Source of the DNA: Branchiostoma lanceolatum
Lineage: Eukaryota; Chordata; Leptocardii; Amphioxiformes; Branchiostomatidae
Length of the DNA: 64,000 nt
Reading direction: 5' to 3'
Assembly (NCBI RefSeq): GCF_035083965.1
Contig: NC_089727.1
Span: 8,871,501-8,935,500, forward strand
Of the stretch, positions 11,601 to 23,200 are shown in pieces. The position numbers and the translations under genes are program-made. How positions within the stretch are numbered: the first letter of the stretch is position 1; each line of letters opens with the position of its first letter. The notes beneath the pieces were generated by a model that ran no database searches, was not told the origin of the DNA, and worked only from the letters and a program-made list of their open reading frames with translations.

Positions 11601-13225
11601 ACAACTGTTGTCACAAGCACTGAAGGTATCTATTCACCCATCAATCGTTATGGATCTATTTATCCATCGATGGATATGCACACACGTACACGCAGACACA
11701 CAGGCACACACAACATACATTATGCAGTTATATTCATGACTGCCTAGTGCATAAATTGTCACAAGCAATACATGAATATGCTTACGGGAAAAGTCTTCCG
11801 TTCTCAATATTTGTTTAGAATGTCGGTTCTTACCTACAAAGAGCCAGGCATGCTTGACAAATTAGAATTTCACATACACAATTCCATATGAACTTTCCGA
11901 CCCACTGCTAATTAGCCATAATCAGATTATAAGCATTTAAAAAAGCCCTTCGAAGATTTTTGAACGTTCATCGGTGAAGGTCACCGATAAAGTAAAAAAT
12001 TCTACACGTTATTTCCGTAGACCATGTAAAGGGCTTATCAACAAGCTTTCGGTCAGTCCTCCGACCCTTCTCGAGTTTAAATTACCCATAGGCTATGTCA
12101 CGTGACCTGGCCCGTTGCTAATATCAGAAGCTGATATCACACTTCCGCTAAGATCACGTGACAAGCTTCTTGTCATTTCAACTTAATACGGGTCGTAGGA
12201 CTGGCCGAAAGCTTGTTGGTGAGCGCTTTACATTGTGTACATGAATGACGTGTACAATTTTTACTACGTCCTTCAAAGCTGAATGTCACAGCATAACAGA
12301 CGTTCCATGTCGTACATTCAGATGACCATATGTTTTCTTTGCAGCCACAACAACGTTACAGGCCGAAGATGTTACAATCACGTTTAATGGGCCTTCGGAC
12401 GGCGTCATCATTCCACAAGCACTGGCTGTATCCTCAAATGATGAGATTTTTGTGACAGAACTGTTCCAAAACCAAATCCTGATCTACAACATGAAGGGTG
12501 GTTTTCTCTGTAAATTTTACACAGATAAGGCGCCATTGGACATTTCTATCGACAATGCTGGTCACCTGTGGGTGGTGGGGGATGCAAGTGTCCATAAATA
12601 CAACAGGAAAGGGATGGTGCTTGACGCGTTTGACTTGCCTAAAATAAATACTGGTCAATACATTGCCATTGCACTGGACACTCTGTCTGACAACATCATA
12701 GTGACAGAAACGAGGTCAAAAGAACCAGAATTGTGGGAACGGACTGGTCACAAAGGAGTATTGGTATACCAGCCGAATGGTTGGTTTGTGAAGAGATTTG
12801 GAATTGGCGACATAACGTACCCAAATTCAGTTACAGTGGACAAAGAAGGTAACACCTTTGTCGTAGATGGAAGGACGTACTACATCTACAAGTTTGACAA
12901 GGACGCAAATTATGTCCTTTACTTTGGTGGTGAGGGTAGTGGAAATGGTTACCTGGACACGCCTATTGGTAGTTGTATGTACAGTTCAGGTCGTTTGATT
13001 GTGGCCGACAACCAGAATGATAGGGTAGAGATGTTCACAACCAGCGGTGACTACATCGGCACTGCCGCTAAAATCTTCCAACCTAGGCGTGTCGCGACGG
13101 GAGGGAGGGGACAACTAGTTGTGAAAGATGGTAATAACAATATACGTATCTTACCACGTATTAAAACCGTCTCTTTCTATGAAAAAGGAATAGCAATCCG
13201 GAAGTTGTATGCATTTATTGACTGA
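8654..13225 (+). CDS. Single-pass membrane protein with NHL propeller
   Basis: Proposed exons are 8654-10189, 10792-10984, 11313-11383, 11535-11625 and 12345-13225. Together they give 923 codons plus stop with matching intron phases (0, 1, 0, 1). Residues 1-470 are polar and repetitive: two about 43-residue tandem units carry EETNPKSFAN and MNYD, GHYN-like motifs recur, and there are four NPxY motifs (NPLY, NPIY, NPMY twice). A hydrophobic helix beginning KCWIIALAVCLL lies at about 479-505. Three short Thr/Ser-rich exons form a stalk. The last exon holds NHL-type blades (for example VIIPQALAVSSNDEIFVTE, LIVADNQNDRVEMFTTSGDY). The inferred topology is cytoplasmic N-terminus and extracellular propeller, with protein binding the likely role. 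A strong donor GTAAGT at 9927 suggests exon 1 may really end there, but I found no acceptor in phase. I do not recognise an orthologue. Confidence 0.75.
10424..10652. mobile_element. Decayed TIR element in intron
   Basis: The left part (TTCATGGTTCCAACTG, then TGCGCACCAAAATTCATTG) and the inverted right part (GCATGCGCAGTTATAACTG, then GTGAACCTTCTTA) are the same terminal inverted repeat found in better shape at 51911-52116. It lies in the first intron of the NHL membrane-protein gene. It has no coding capacity, so it is a non-autonomous element. Confidence 0.6.
12029..12228. mobile_element. 200-bp TIR element with TA target duplication
   Basis: The left end AAGGGCTTATCAACAAGCTT and the inverted right end (reading AAGCGCTCACCAACAAGCTT on the other strand) match over about 40 bases including GTCCTNCGACCC. 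Both ends are flanked by TA (12027-12028 and 12229-12230). Size, TIRs and TA duplication fit a non-autonomous Tc1/mariner-type MITE; the superfamily is inferred from the TA alone. It sits in the intron just before the NHL-domain exon. Confidence 0.7.
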
Positions 13226-13789
13226 CAACGTTGGTTGAATGATAGGGTCAAGGATATCTTTGATTGGAAAATCAAACAGTCGGGCCAATGAGAACAACTT
13301 TTGGTGCAGAATTCCTTCCATTGATACAAGCATTGATAGTCATGTCCGGGTGGCCACCATTCTACATAGACGGAATTTATCAGTCCCGTTTTTTTTTATC
13401 TTCTTGAGCCGTTTTTATTGTATACTACGATACACCATGATGTTCAAGATTGTGTTGGCAAAACTACATCGCGACAAAACGACATTGTAGTGGATAATGA
13501 AATCAACCTTTCCACTTAATTTTGTTATTACTTACAGCAAGGCATTTAATGTTATATTTGCAGTAGTGTTGATTTGATGGCTGTGTTTTTTAATCTTTAA
13601 ACATTGCGTAAGACTTGGGTAAACAGACAAATATTTGAAACAGTGTCTAACTCTACAGATGTTTTCAAAGAATCATTTTGTGACAAAACACTGCCCATAC
13701 AGAGGCTTCAATTTGAGTTTTGCTTTCTTACTTATTTTCAATGTTTAAACTTTATTGTTGTTTTCATGATATGAATCATTTATGTTAGG

Positions 13790-14510
13790 TAATGATTTCA
13801 TTTTCTTAATTCCATTTACATAGTTGCGTATTTGTTTTGATGTTAACAATGGATGATTTCTCATAATGAGTAGGGGATACTAAAAATAAGGTACAGAATG
13901 GATACGCAATAAGCATGTCGTGTACTATTACCTATTGTTTAGGGACATCACTTTAGAATCAGCACTTTAAGTGGTAGCTTGTCTCAATAATGATGTTTCT
14001 GACTTGGGGAGACGATTTGTTCATATCACCCGTAACCTTGGAGTAGTCTTGGGGTATTTTTATGTGGTGACCATTGAGTAAGTAGTCCAGTCCCTGGAAG
14101 TGGTCCTTGGGCTTGTCCTGAGGAAATCTTTTGAATCATTCACAAAGAAATTTCTCATTTTTTTGTTTTTTCTTAATTTCCAATACATAGTTGCGAATAT
14201 GATTTGCTATCAACTGTACATTTCTTTACCTATGTTTTCTCATGATGAATAGGAGATATGAAATACAGAATGAATACGCAATAAGCATATCAATGTACAA
14301 GTAATATCCATATCATCAGAATCAGCATTTTTAAGTAGAAATATATGTCAATCATGATGTTTCTGACTTAGTGAGAAGATATGCTATTTCGGCCCTACTC
14401 ATGTGTCCCGTAAACTTGAAGCGGCCTTAGGGTCCTGTTACGTGGTAACCATGCAGTAGGTACTTCAGTGCGCTGATCTGGTTTCTTGGGCTTGCCCAGA
14501 GTAAACTCCT
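13790..14510. repeat. Diverged tandem duplication, about 365-bp unit
   Basis: Two consecutive units, about 13790-14140 and 14150-14510, share ordered blocks: CATAGTTGCG, CTCATRATGARTAGG, ACAGAATGRATACGCAATAAGCAT, ATGATGTTTCTGACTT and CTTGGGCTTG. They are clearly diverged, so the duplication is old. There is no coding signal. Confidence 0.7.
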
Positions 14511-17158
14511 TTAAAAGACGTATGTTCTTCTTCAAGAAGGAAAGTGTACATAGAACTTTGCAATGAATATAATATAACAGACTATTTCAATATACAGTAT
14601 ATGAATTCAGATGGTACTGTGGTGAGGAGCTGTGTATCAGAAAGGTGTTGTGATGCAGAAATGTTGACCTTTAATGTAATTAACTGGTATTTTTGTCAAT
14701 TTTCTAAACTAGAAATACATATTTTGGGCTCCTTTGCCATGAGAATTGAAGCAATTATGCTGACATTCGGTACATGCAGAAATGTAACTTTGCACCTGCC
14801 ATGAACCAATGTATAATAACTGTTGACACTTAAATTATTTTTCTGTCATTTGTCTTGACATTTAGGCAATAATGAGGCCTGCTTGGCGCATATACAGTAG
14901 TAAGGTCCATTGAAATTTATGCAACAGTTATAGAATATTCAATTGATGTTATCTAACCGTTTTTGGTTACTATTTACAACCCAAGTGGGTTTCTGTATCA
15001 CAGTACTTAAAACAATAAAGCTCATAATACGTACAAAAATGTAATTCAGAAAGACTGTTACAATTTTGTCATCACTTTTGGAATAGCCCATTGTTGCCTG
15101 TACCTGTAGAGGTATATCTTGGGAATTTGTGCCAGGAAAATGTATATTTTAGAGGTTTTGTGCCGTAGTACTATAAAGAGCAATTTGGCTAAGATCGTTA
15201 GGGTCATATGTATTTGTGCATGAAGAATTGTATTAAAATTGATAATTTTCTATGTACATTTTGACTTATACGCCATTACACTGTACATCAGTGCAAACCA
15301 GGAACCAAATATTTATGTGATCCTCTTAGCAGACTCTACCAGCCTGTACATTTCAATTTAAGAATATTGATGTTTGATTTAGTGCACCCGCTGGTTCATT
15401 TAGAGGGTTATAGGTTTGAAGGCTGATATCAGGTATAAATAAAAGCTGCCACTGTACGTGACACTCGAATCGAATAAAAATACATATACCACAGGCCTTG
15501 TACTGTTCACAAATCACAATGAGTTTGTCACCCCAAATGGTACCGATATGTAAAATTTGGGATCCTGGCCCATATAGACAGGCATTATTAGCCAGGTGAA
15601 GACAATTCAATGTTTTTATTGTAGAATACAATAACTGCCTGTTGTCAATTTAATAAAATGATTCACTCGATCAGATCTAGCTAAAGGTGGTACACTATGT
15701 GCCCTCTATATGACGTTATATTTACCCATCTATATGATATTCTCGAACCAGCTGTATTAACTGTCAAAGCGTAAAAGACGTTGGGTACCCTCGTAATTGT
15801 CAACAGTGCTGCAACGGCGCTGCACAATTTAAGCAATTAGATATCATATGGAAAAGTCTCGGTGACGTGTACATGTATTAGAATGAACACTGGACCCAGA
15901 AAGTAGGAATCATTTATCACAAACAGTCACTGAAGATTATGAATGCTGGCCATGGTAGCAGCACAAATCGTGTATCTATTGTTTAGTACTAAAGATCATG
16001 GAATTGTGAAGGTGGACCCTTCGTGTGTTTAGAGAAACAAATTAAAGTGAACAATACAAGTATCGTTTTCATGGGTCTGTATTCTTTTATAGAGTAAATG
16101 TGCCCATTTGTCTGAAATGTTCACAAGATCAGCAAACATCACAGTAATGAAAAAAATGTAATAAAACTTAAACGGCTGTTGACCACCGTTCTGTACAAAA
16201 TTTTAAGATTAAAGTACACTACAACAACTTTGCATCCTGTGCATCTCTGTAAGGTCATTTATCCAACTTGTAGTAAGCTGAGGCTTTGCCTTCAGGCCTA
16301 AAATATATTGATAATATCTATGCACAGTCTAATAACTAACATTTCCTGGCGAGTTTTTGTCATATGAATCGTTCATGTGTCAGAGCATTACCACAGAGTT
16401 TATCACAATCAAAATATATCTATGTATGATAGTGAATGAGTAAGGTGGCTAAGGCGCTCAAATCCGTAAAGTCAGCAAGATTTAGCAACGGGTTCTCGGC
16501 ACAGACTATGTTAATGACCCCCCCCCCTGAAAACAACTTGGGTAATGACACTGTGTCTGCCGGCTGAACAAGTCAAATGGGTTAGGTCACCACAAATTAG
16601 ATCAACAGGGCAGATTCAGACGTGACAGTTAGAAGTGTGGTGTATCTTATACAACTATAGGAAATTATGGTTGAATGTCGAGGTATTGGTTTGTGCACGT
16701 GTGGGTGTAGTACTTGAGAGAAATGCTAGTTGACGCTGCTTAGACATAACACACATACACTCACATGCATAAGTTCATAAAACACAAACACTGGCAAGCA
16801 TATATGCATATACACCACGAAATGGGATTCTACATAATGTCCTTTGGTCTTAGCAAGTAGACACTGATTCGGGATGATGCGACAATGGTTAATTGTATCA
16901 TTGACGTCCATGCCCAGTACGTTACACGATAGCAAGTCGTGCATTCAGAACCTGGGTTGACAACGTTTTTATTTCATTCAGGGGACCATCTACCGTGTAA
17001 AGAGCTATACATGCATAGTCTACAATTCCTTAGACACGGTCACATCCGTTGTATACTGAGCATAATACAGGGTGAGTTACAGAGTCTTTCCTTGGCAATG
17101 TCCACAGATCACACGGCAGTACAGTACATTGAAACACGATATAAGGTAAAGTTGGTAA
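14511..17158. other. Intergenic, no gene seen
   Basis: AT-rich sequence without an exon chain. The short ORFs near 14544, 15353 and 16726 show no family resemblance and no splice partners. A poly-C run of nine lies at about 16510. Confidence 0.55.
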
Positions 17159-18317
17159 AGCCTAGGTTACACATAGCCGAACATGGCTCCCGAACGCTAG
17201 CCGACTCAGGTCGGCGGTAGTTCGGGAGCATTCTGACCAGTTTTTGGGCCACGCCTATCTTTGGCGCCGAACATGCGCCGAAGATTTGTTTGTTTGTTTA
17301 TTAGGAATCTCCATTAGTTACATTGAACTATTCTTCCTGGAGTCCTCTACACACAATCGAATAAAATACATAACAACAAATTATACAGATAATGTTGATC
17401 AGACAACTAGCATAAATCAATCATTAACGTTCTTAACCTTATCATATTATGCAATACATTAAATTACTCATAACGTCAATCAATCAATTCATCATTATCC
17501 TCATTCAATTAACATAAACAGAAACATTATTATCATATTATATAATACATGTACATAATATTATCATATATTGGATATTGTGGAGGTCAGATGCGCCGAT
17601 CATCTCCTAACCAGTACACGAATTACTCCTGAATGGGCCCCGAATGCTTTCTAGCTTACTCCCAACCATCTCGACCTCTAGCCGCAGACTGCCGAATCTC
17701 TCCTGACTAAACCCCGACCGATTGCAGACCCTCTCACGAATTTAAATGGACATATTCAGCGACTTTCAAAAGAGGGGTCATTTTCGGTTTTAATTAAAAT
17801 AATCCATTCTATTATGTTGTTAACATCACCGAGAGATCGAATTCGGATCATGGCTAGCTTTAATACTGCTTTTAGTGTTCTTCTTTGTTTTTGGTCGTGT
17901 GAAGGTCGGGGGTGATTCGCCCACGTTCCGATAGTAGTCACTTGGTTGAGAATTAGTTAGCAGAGTTTTGTCTACGGCCTTGGGGTGAGTTATGGGTAGG
18001 TTGGAAACTAGTTGGGAGTAAGTCAGTAGTGTTTCTGGCGTGGTTAAGGTTCTAATTCTACTACTGACTCAATCCCGAATACCAGCGGAGCACTAGCCGA
18101 CCGCGCCGAACACCAGCCGAACACCAGCCGACCCATTTCAGACCCTCCGTCCAGAGCCGAATGTTTTGAAATTTTCAAAACATTCGGCTGGCGCAGCCGA
18201 ACACCAGCCGACTCGGCCGAACGCCAACCGAGCTAGCTCCCGAATCACTCCCGAATCAGTCCAACCATGGTCGGGGGAGAGTCGGGAGGCCATGTTCGGC
18301 TATGTGTAACCTAGGCT
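17159..18317. mobile_element. 1.16-kb TIR element with TAA duplication
   Basis: The left end begins AGCCTAGGTTACACATAGCC and continues GAACATGGCTCCCGA; the right end is its inverse with GAACATGGCCTCCCGA. The element is flanked by TAA at 17156-17158 and TAA at 18318-18320. A 3-bp TWA duplication is typical of PIF/Harbinger transposons. The ends are GC-rich with many CCGAACACCAGCCGA-like subrepeats, while the middle (about 17280-17575) is very AT-rich. No transposase frame is present, so it is non-autonomous. Confidence 0.75.
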
Positions 18318-18456
18318 TAAGGTAAGGTGTCCTGTAATTATATTTTAAAGATAATGCACGATTATAGTATCAGAATATTTGCATTTTCATTGTTTTAGAT
18401 CATGTTTTTTGGCCGAGTATTGCCAAGGTTGCTAAATTAGCCTACTGTAGTGATGT

Positions 18457-19195
18457 GATATCATCAAGTATGAAATAACATCAAGAAAACTACTACATGT
18501 TTTTACCATGCCAGAACTAGCTCACTGTCACAAACGTAGCAACAGAACCAGTAGTATATGCTACGTGCACGTCGATATCCAAGCCACCGTCAGGTGGGCA
18601 CGTCATAACATGACCTCATCACGTGAAAACCACGCACATTGAGGATGAAACACTGTCTGATATTCTGATAAAGTATCGTTAACTTAGCGTACGCGCGTCC
18701 GGTCCGTGTGAATGAAGACAGCAGTTATTATTTGTATGACGTAAGGTTCCATCCCGTGAAGGAATTTAGTGAAGGTATGATCTATAATCTAAAGTTGCTG
18801 GGTGCCTTTAACCCTCAAACACTCCCAACGGGGTCCGGTTAGACCCCGGACATATATTTTGAGGCGCCATTTCAACATTATTATTAATAGGAGAACAAAT
18901 TATTTCGTGACTTTGTCAGGAAACATCTAAATGAACCTCTCCTGTTTTTTGTTGCTGTTTTTTTTAGGGAAATTGGCACAACAAAAGAAATTCTGTGTTG
19001 AGTCCGAATGAGCGCACGTGGACCCTAGCAAAAAATTGCGCAGTTTTGAACACATGAAAAAATTGGTTGTCTTTAATATGCATTCATGGAAGCATAATTA
19101 CTTCAATAGTATGCGGTTTGTTATCATTGCGTTTTTGTTGTAGAAAAGTAAGGGCAAACTTCTAGGAAAGAAAGTCAGTATCATTAGTGCAAAAC
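18457..19195. repeat. Segmental repeat units A and B
   Basis: Unit A (about 18457-18664) recurs at about 19195-19400, and its last 90 bases recur again at 20018-20115; key phrases are ATCATCAAGTATGAAATAAC and GCCACCGTCAGGTGGGCACG. Unit B (about 18664-19180) recurs at about 21960-22475; key phrases are GCGTACGCGCGTCCGGTCCG, TTGCTGGGTGCCTTTAACCC and GTAGAAAAGTAAGGGCAAA. The copies are all in the same orientation. They enclose the LINE fragment and the first exon of the downstream gene. Confidence 0.75.
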
Positions 19196-19399
19196 GATAT
19201 CATCAAGTATGAAATAACATCAAGAAACTACTACATCTTTTTACCATGCCAGAACTAGCTCACTGTCATATATAGCAACAGAACCAATAGTATATGCTAC
19301 GCGCACGTCGATATCCAAGCCACCGTCAGGCGGGCACGTCATAAACATGACCTCATCACGTGAAGACCACGCACATTGAGGATGAAACACTGTCTGATA

Positions 19400-20015
19400 T
19401 TGTTTTGATGTCACAGTCTGGTTGTACCTACCAACTTCAATTTGCAGTGGATGATCGCTGATCCTTAGTTTAATCATAGCTCGGCGATAGTTAAAATTTT
19501 GTATATTTAGATATTTTTCATTTTCATATGTGATCTTAAATCTTTTGTAAGTTCTTAATTTGTTTCTATGCTTCCCTTTTTCACCACAAGAGTTAAGTGG
19601 TGAGTAAAAATGTTGAAGGAAGTTGTCTTTTAGCCTTTGTTTTAGTTCAGATTGGGCGGATAGCGTGTTTCGATCTGTGTTAAGTAAAAGGTAGGCAAAG
19701 CCTGACTCCTCCAAGATTTTACTAAAATTTGAAAGCCAGCATGGTATCTTTCTCCTATGTTGATCCTGCTGTACTAAAAATGCTTCATACTGTAAGCTAC
19801 CTTTCGGCATTTCTCTAACCAATCTTTTATAGTATGAATAGATTCTAGTATATACTTCAATCAAGAGGGGATATCTACCGAGCCCAGCTCTTGTGGCAAG
19901 GTTGCTGGCAATTTTTCGTACGCCCAGGATTGCCTAACAGAATTTGAGATGTACTTGTTCAATTGGAGAATTATCGTTAAGCCCAATCTTGCCCCATACC
20001 TCCGCACCATAAGTT
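19400..20015 (-). pseudogene. LINE reverse-transcriptase fragment
   Basis: Read on the minus strand from about 20015, a frame gives LTYGAEVWG, then IEQVHLKFC, an in-frame stop, AILGVRK, LGRYPLLIEVYTRIYSYY and later AMIKLRISDHPLQIEVGRY. This is the ordered C-terminal half of a non-LTR retrotransposon RT. The internal stop and missing catalytic core show that it is dead. The frame then runs on into a flanking repeat (about 19241-19400), which is not retrotransposon sequence. Similar direct-repeat segments lie on both sides (19310-19400 and 20024-20115). Confidence 0.75.
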
Positions 20016-20271
20016 AATATCGACATCCAAGCCACCGTCAGGTGGGCACGTCATAAACATGAAGACCATCACGTGAAGACCACGCACATCGAGGATGAAA
20101 CACTGTCTGGCTTGGCTGTGCAGTGCAGACAGCTGAATACACGTGATTACTCCCTATTACAAGACTCCCTATTGGTTGAAAAATGTAATTACAGAGGGTA
20201 CCGAGCTTTTTTCCATATAAATTCAATGGAGCATGAACGTAAGTTAGTGAGCCTAGCGTGCAGCCTCCGAC

Positions 20272-23200
20272 ATGCTCAACACTTGTCTGCTCGCAGTTCT
20301 TGTGGCCGCTGTGATCGGTGTGGGGGAGGGATCCATCTCCCTTGAGCCGCTCAGCACGGTGTACTTGCCTTGGGAGTTTAACAATGACGGGACTCTAGAC
20401 TACGACTTGGACAAGGGTGCAGCGGAACAGGTGGCCTACCATCCGGGACAGAAAATGGTCTATGCAGTTGGTGAGTTATGTAATAGTTGGAAATGTGAAC
20501 TTTTCGAACTTGTGTGACGAAATGTCAAGACACGGCTGTGGACATTTAGTTTGCGCTTACGCACATGAAATTAGCGAACACGTCCGGTAAAATTCACAGA
20601 TGATGTACGGGTAGCAACAACGGCAGTGATAACAAAAATGGAAACGGAACAATAGTTTGCACCTTAGAAAGATACTTAAAATAGGCAAATAGTAGTGTTA
20701 ACTACCTGAAGGTAGTCATTTCTGTCATTGTAAGATTGATTGATGTAAATAGAAAAGTGTTCGCATGAAGAGGGATATATACCATTTCCAATAGTCTGCC
20801 AATAGGTCGGTTTGTAAATGTACCATGTGCAAAGGACGTGATTTTAATGCAATCTAAAGAACAATCCTGCAATGGTTGCATGAACTAAATGTCTGTAAGG
20901 TAAGAGACGTGAAGAGTAGTGTCCTAGGAAATAGAAAAGAGATCACCTGACAACGCTGCGAGCTCTAAGATGACTTTTTCCGCAGTACTAATATCTGTCT
21001 CGCCTTGTCTAATTTTTTATGGGAATTTTTTTGTAAATCTTTCTGAAATTTTATGCACATTTTTATGTAAAGTTTACGCAAATTTTTATGTAAATTTTTA
21101 CCGGACGTGTTCGCTTATTGCATGTGCGCTTGCGCAACCATGCAACCATTGCACGGTTGTTGCCTTTTCACGTGTGCATGTGACGGAGCTTGCTGATACA
21201 CGTAAAAAGGCGACAACCGTGCAATGGTTGCATGGTTGCGCCTGCGCACATGCAAAAAAATTACATATAAAAGTTGACTCTCTTGCGATCTTAGAATTGT
21301 TATCACTCCGGTTGTTGCTACCCGTACATCATCTGTGAATTTTTACCGGACGTGTTCGCTAATTGCATGTGCGCATGCGCAATCATGCAACCATTGCACA
21401 GTTGTCGCCTTTTTACGTGTATCAGCAATTGCAAGTTCCGTCACATAGGTCCAAACCGTGATTTTCGTTGCGTAGTCGATTAAGCATTAGGGTCAAGGCC
21501 TTCTGACTCGGGAAGTTCGAACCCGATGTGGCGCACTTTCTTTTTTTCTCGTTAATTTTTCGAATTACTTTAACATTACGATACTGTCCTACATTTGAAA
21601 TCGAAATTTTGTTTTATGTACGTTTTTACGTCTTAACCCCCCCCCCCCCCCTCCCCCCAGTTATGAAAAGCTCGGATATGGTATAGACAGGTCAGTGATA
21701 TGGCGATGACCGTTCCAAATTGAGACAACTGTTCACGAGACAGACACGCGCTTCGGCGGGGCAATACGGCCGATGTCCCCTCGAGGGCTGCGCAAGTTTA
21801 AAGACCGGTGTCCATTGGCGACCTAGCCCGCCCAGTGTAATTGATAAATTTTGACACCCTTGACGCTCTTAATAAAATTCGGCGACCCCCTGGTGATCAC
21901 GAAATTCGGCCAAAGTTCGTCGATATAACACCGACTTTATTTATAGATAAAAGCGGATGTTCTGATAAAGAATATCATTAACTCAGCGTACGCGCGTCCG
22001 GTCCGTGTGAATAAAGACAGCAGTTATTATTTGTATGACGTAACCATCCCGTAAAGGCATTTAGTGAAGGTATAATCTATAATCTAAAGTTGCTGGGTGC
22101 CTTTAACCCTCAAACACCCCAACGGGATCCGGTTGTACCACCCGCATGTATTTGAAGTGCCTTTTTAACATTTTTGATCGGAGAAAAATTCCTTTCGTGA
22201 TTTTGCCGGGAAACATCTACTATAACCCTCTTTTTCCTTTTTTTACGGAATTTGGCGCAATATTGTGGAAATTATGGATGTTGAGTCCGATTCGGGTCCA
22301 CAGCAAAAATGTGAAGTTATGAAAACATGAATTTTTGTTGTTAAATTGTCCTCAATATGTATTCGTGGAAGCATAAGTACTTCAATGACATGCAGTTTGT
22401 TATTATTAGATTTTTGTTGTAGAAAAGTAAGGGCAAAGTCTAGGAAAGAAAGTCAGTATCGTTAGTACAAAACGTGGTCCTTCTGATCTTTATGCATAGA
22501 TTATAACAATGAGCAAGAATCATTCACACCTACACATGTCAAAATAATCCTCTTATATTGACGAGGAAATGATCGCCGAATAAAAATGTTTAAAAGAAGA
22601 CAATACTGAGCAAAAACATAATGGAGTCTGTCTGGACTACTGTTTCAATGCAAACACCGAATTACGAATACATTACCTAATAAATACAGCTCTTTGATGC
22701 ACCTGACGAGTCTATCCACGGATTAACATTTATTTTTTTTGTCGCCAGGTGTTAAGGGTTTGCTGACCGTTGTTGATCTGACTGTTCCCACTGCGGCCAG
22801 GGTTATCCACACTCAAGAACTTCCAAATGCACAGATGGTAAAAAATTTCTATGTGCTTGATAATAACAAAGTTATTCCTACACGATCAAGCGTTCACACC
22901 GTCGTTTCTGGGACCGTCTGACACTTCTCAGGGCAATATTGATTGGTGGTATTTCGCACTGCAGCTGTGTCGTTGCTTACAGATTTATTTACTTAATTTA
23001 TCTATTAATCATTAGGGTGGTCCCTTCAGTTAACAATGTAACTGATTTCCAAGGGACCCCTTATGCGGTCTCAAACGTAGAGTATTTGCATAGATACATA
23101 ACAATAGTTCTATGCCCTATCTGAAGGGAAACATACGATAGTATATGTGTTCAATAATTAAGTTTATCATTCGTAGGACCACCTGTTTGGCATCAGACCA

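Noticed and set aside
16440..16505. Possible tRNA-Leu/Ser (GGTGGCTAAGGCGCTCAAAT, GGGTTCTCGGC)
   Set aside because: The A box is fair, but the B box lacks the RA-TCC part and the acceptor stem does not pair.
18664..22475. Units B and B' considered as LTRs of a retrotransposon
   Set aside because: No TG...CA ends, primer-binding site or gag-pol between them. The interval instead contains a LINE fragment, a gene exon and foldback repeats.
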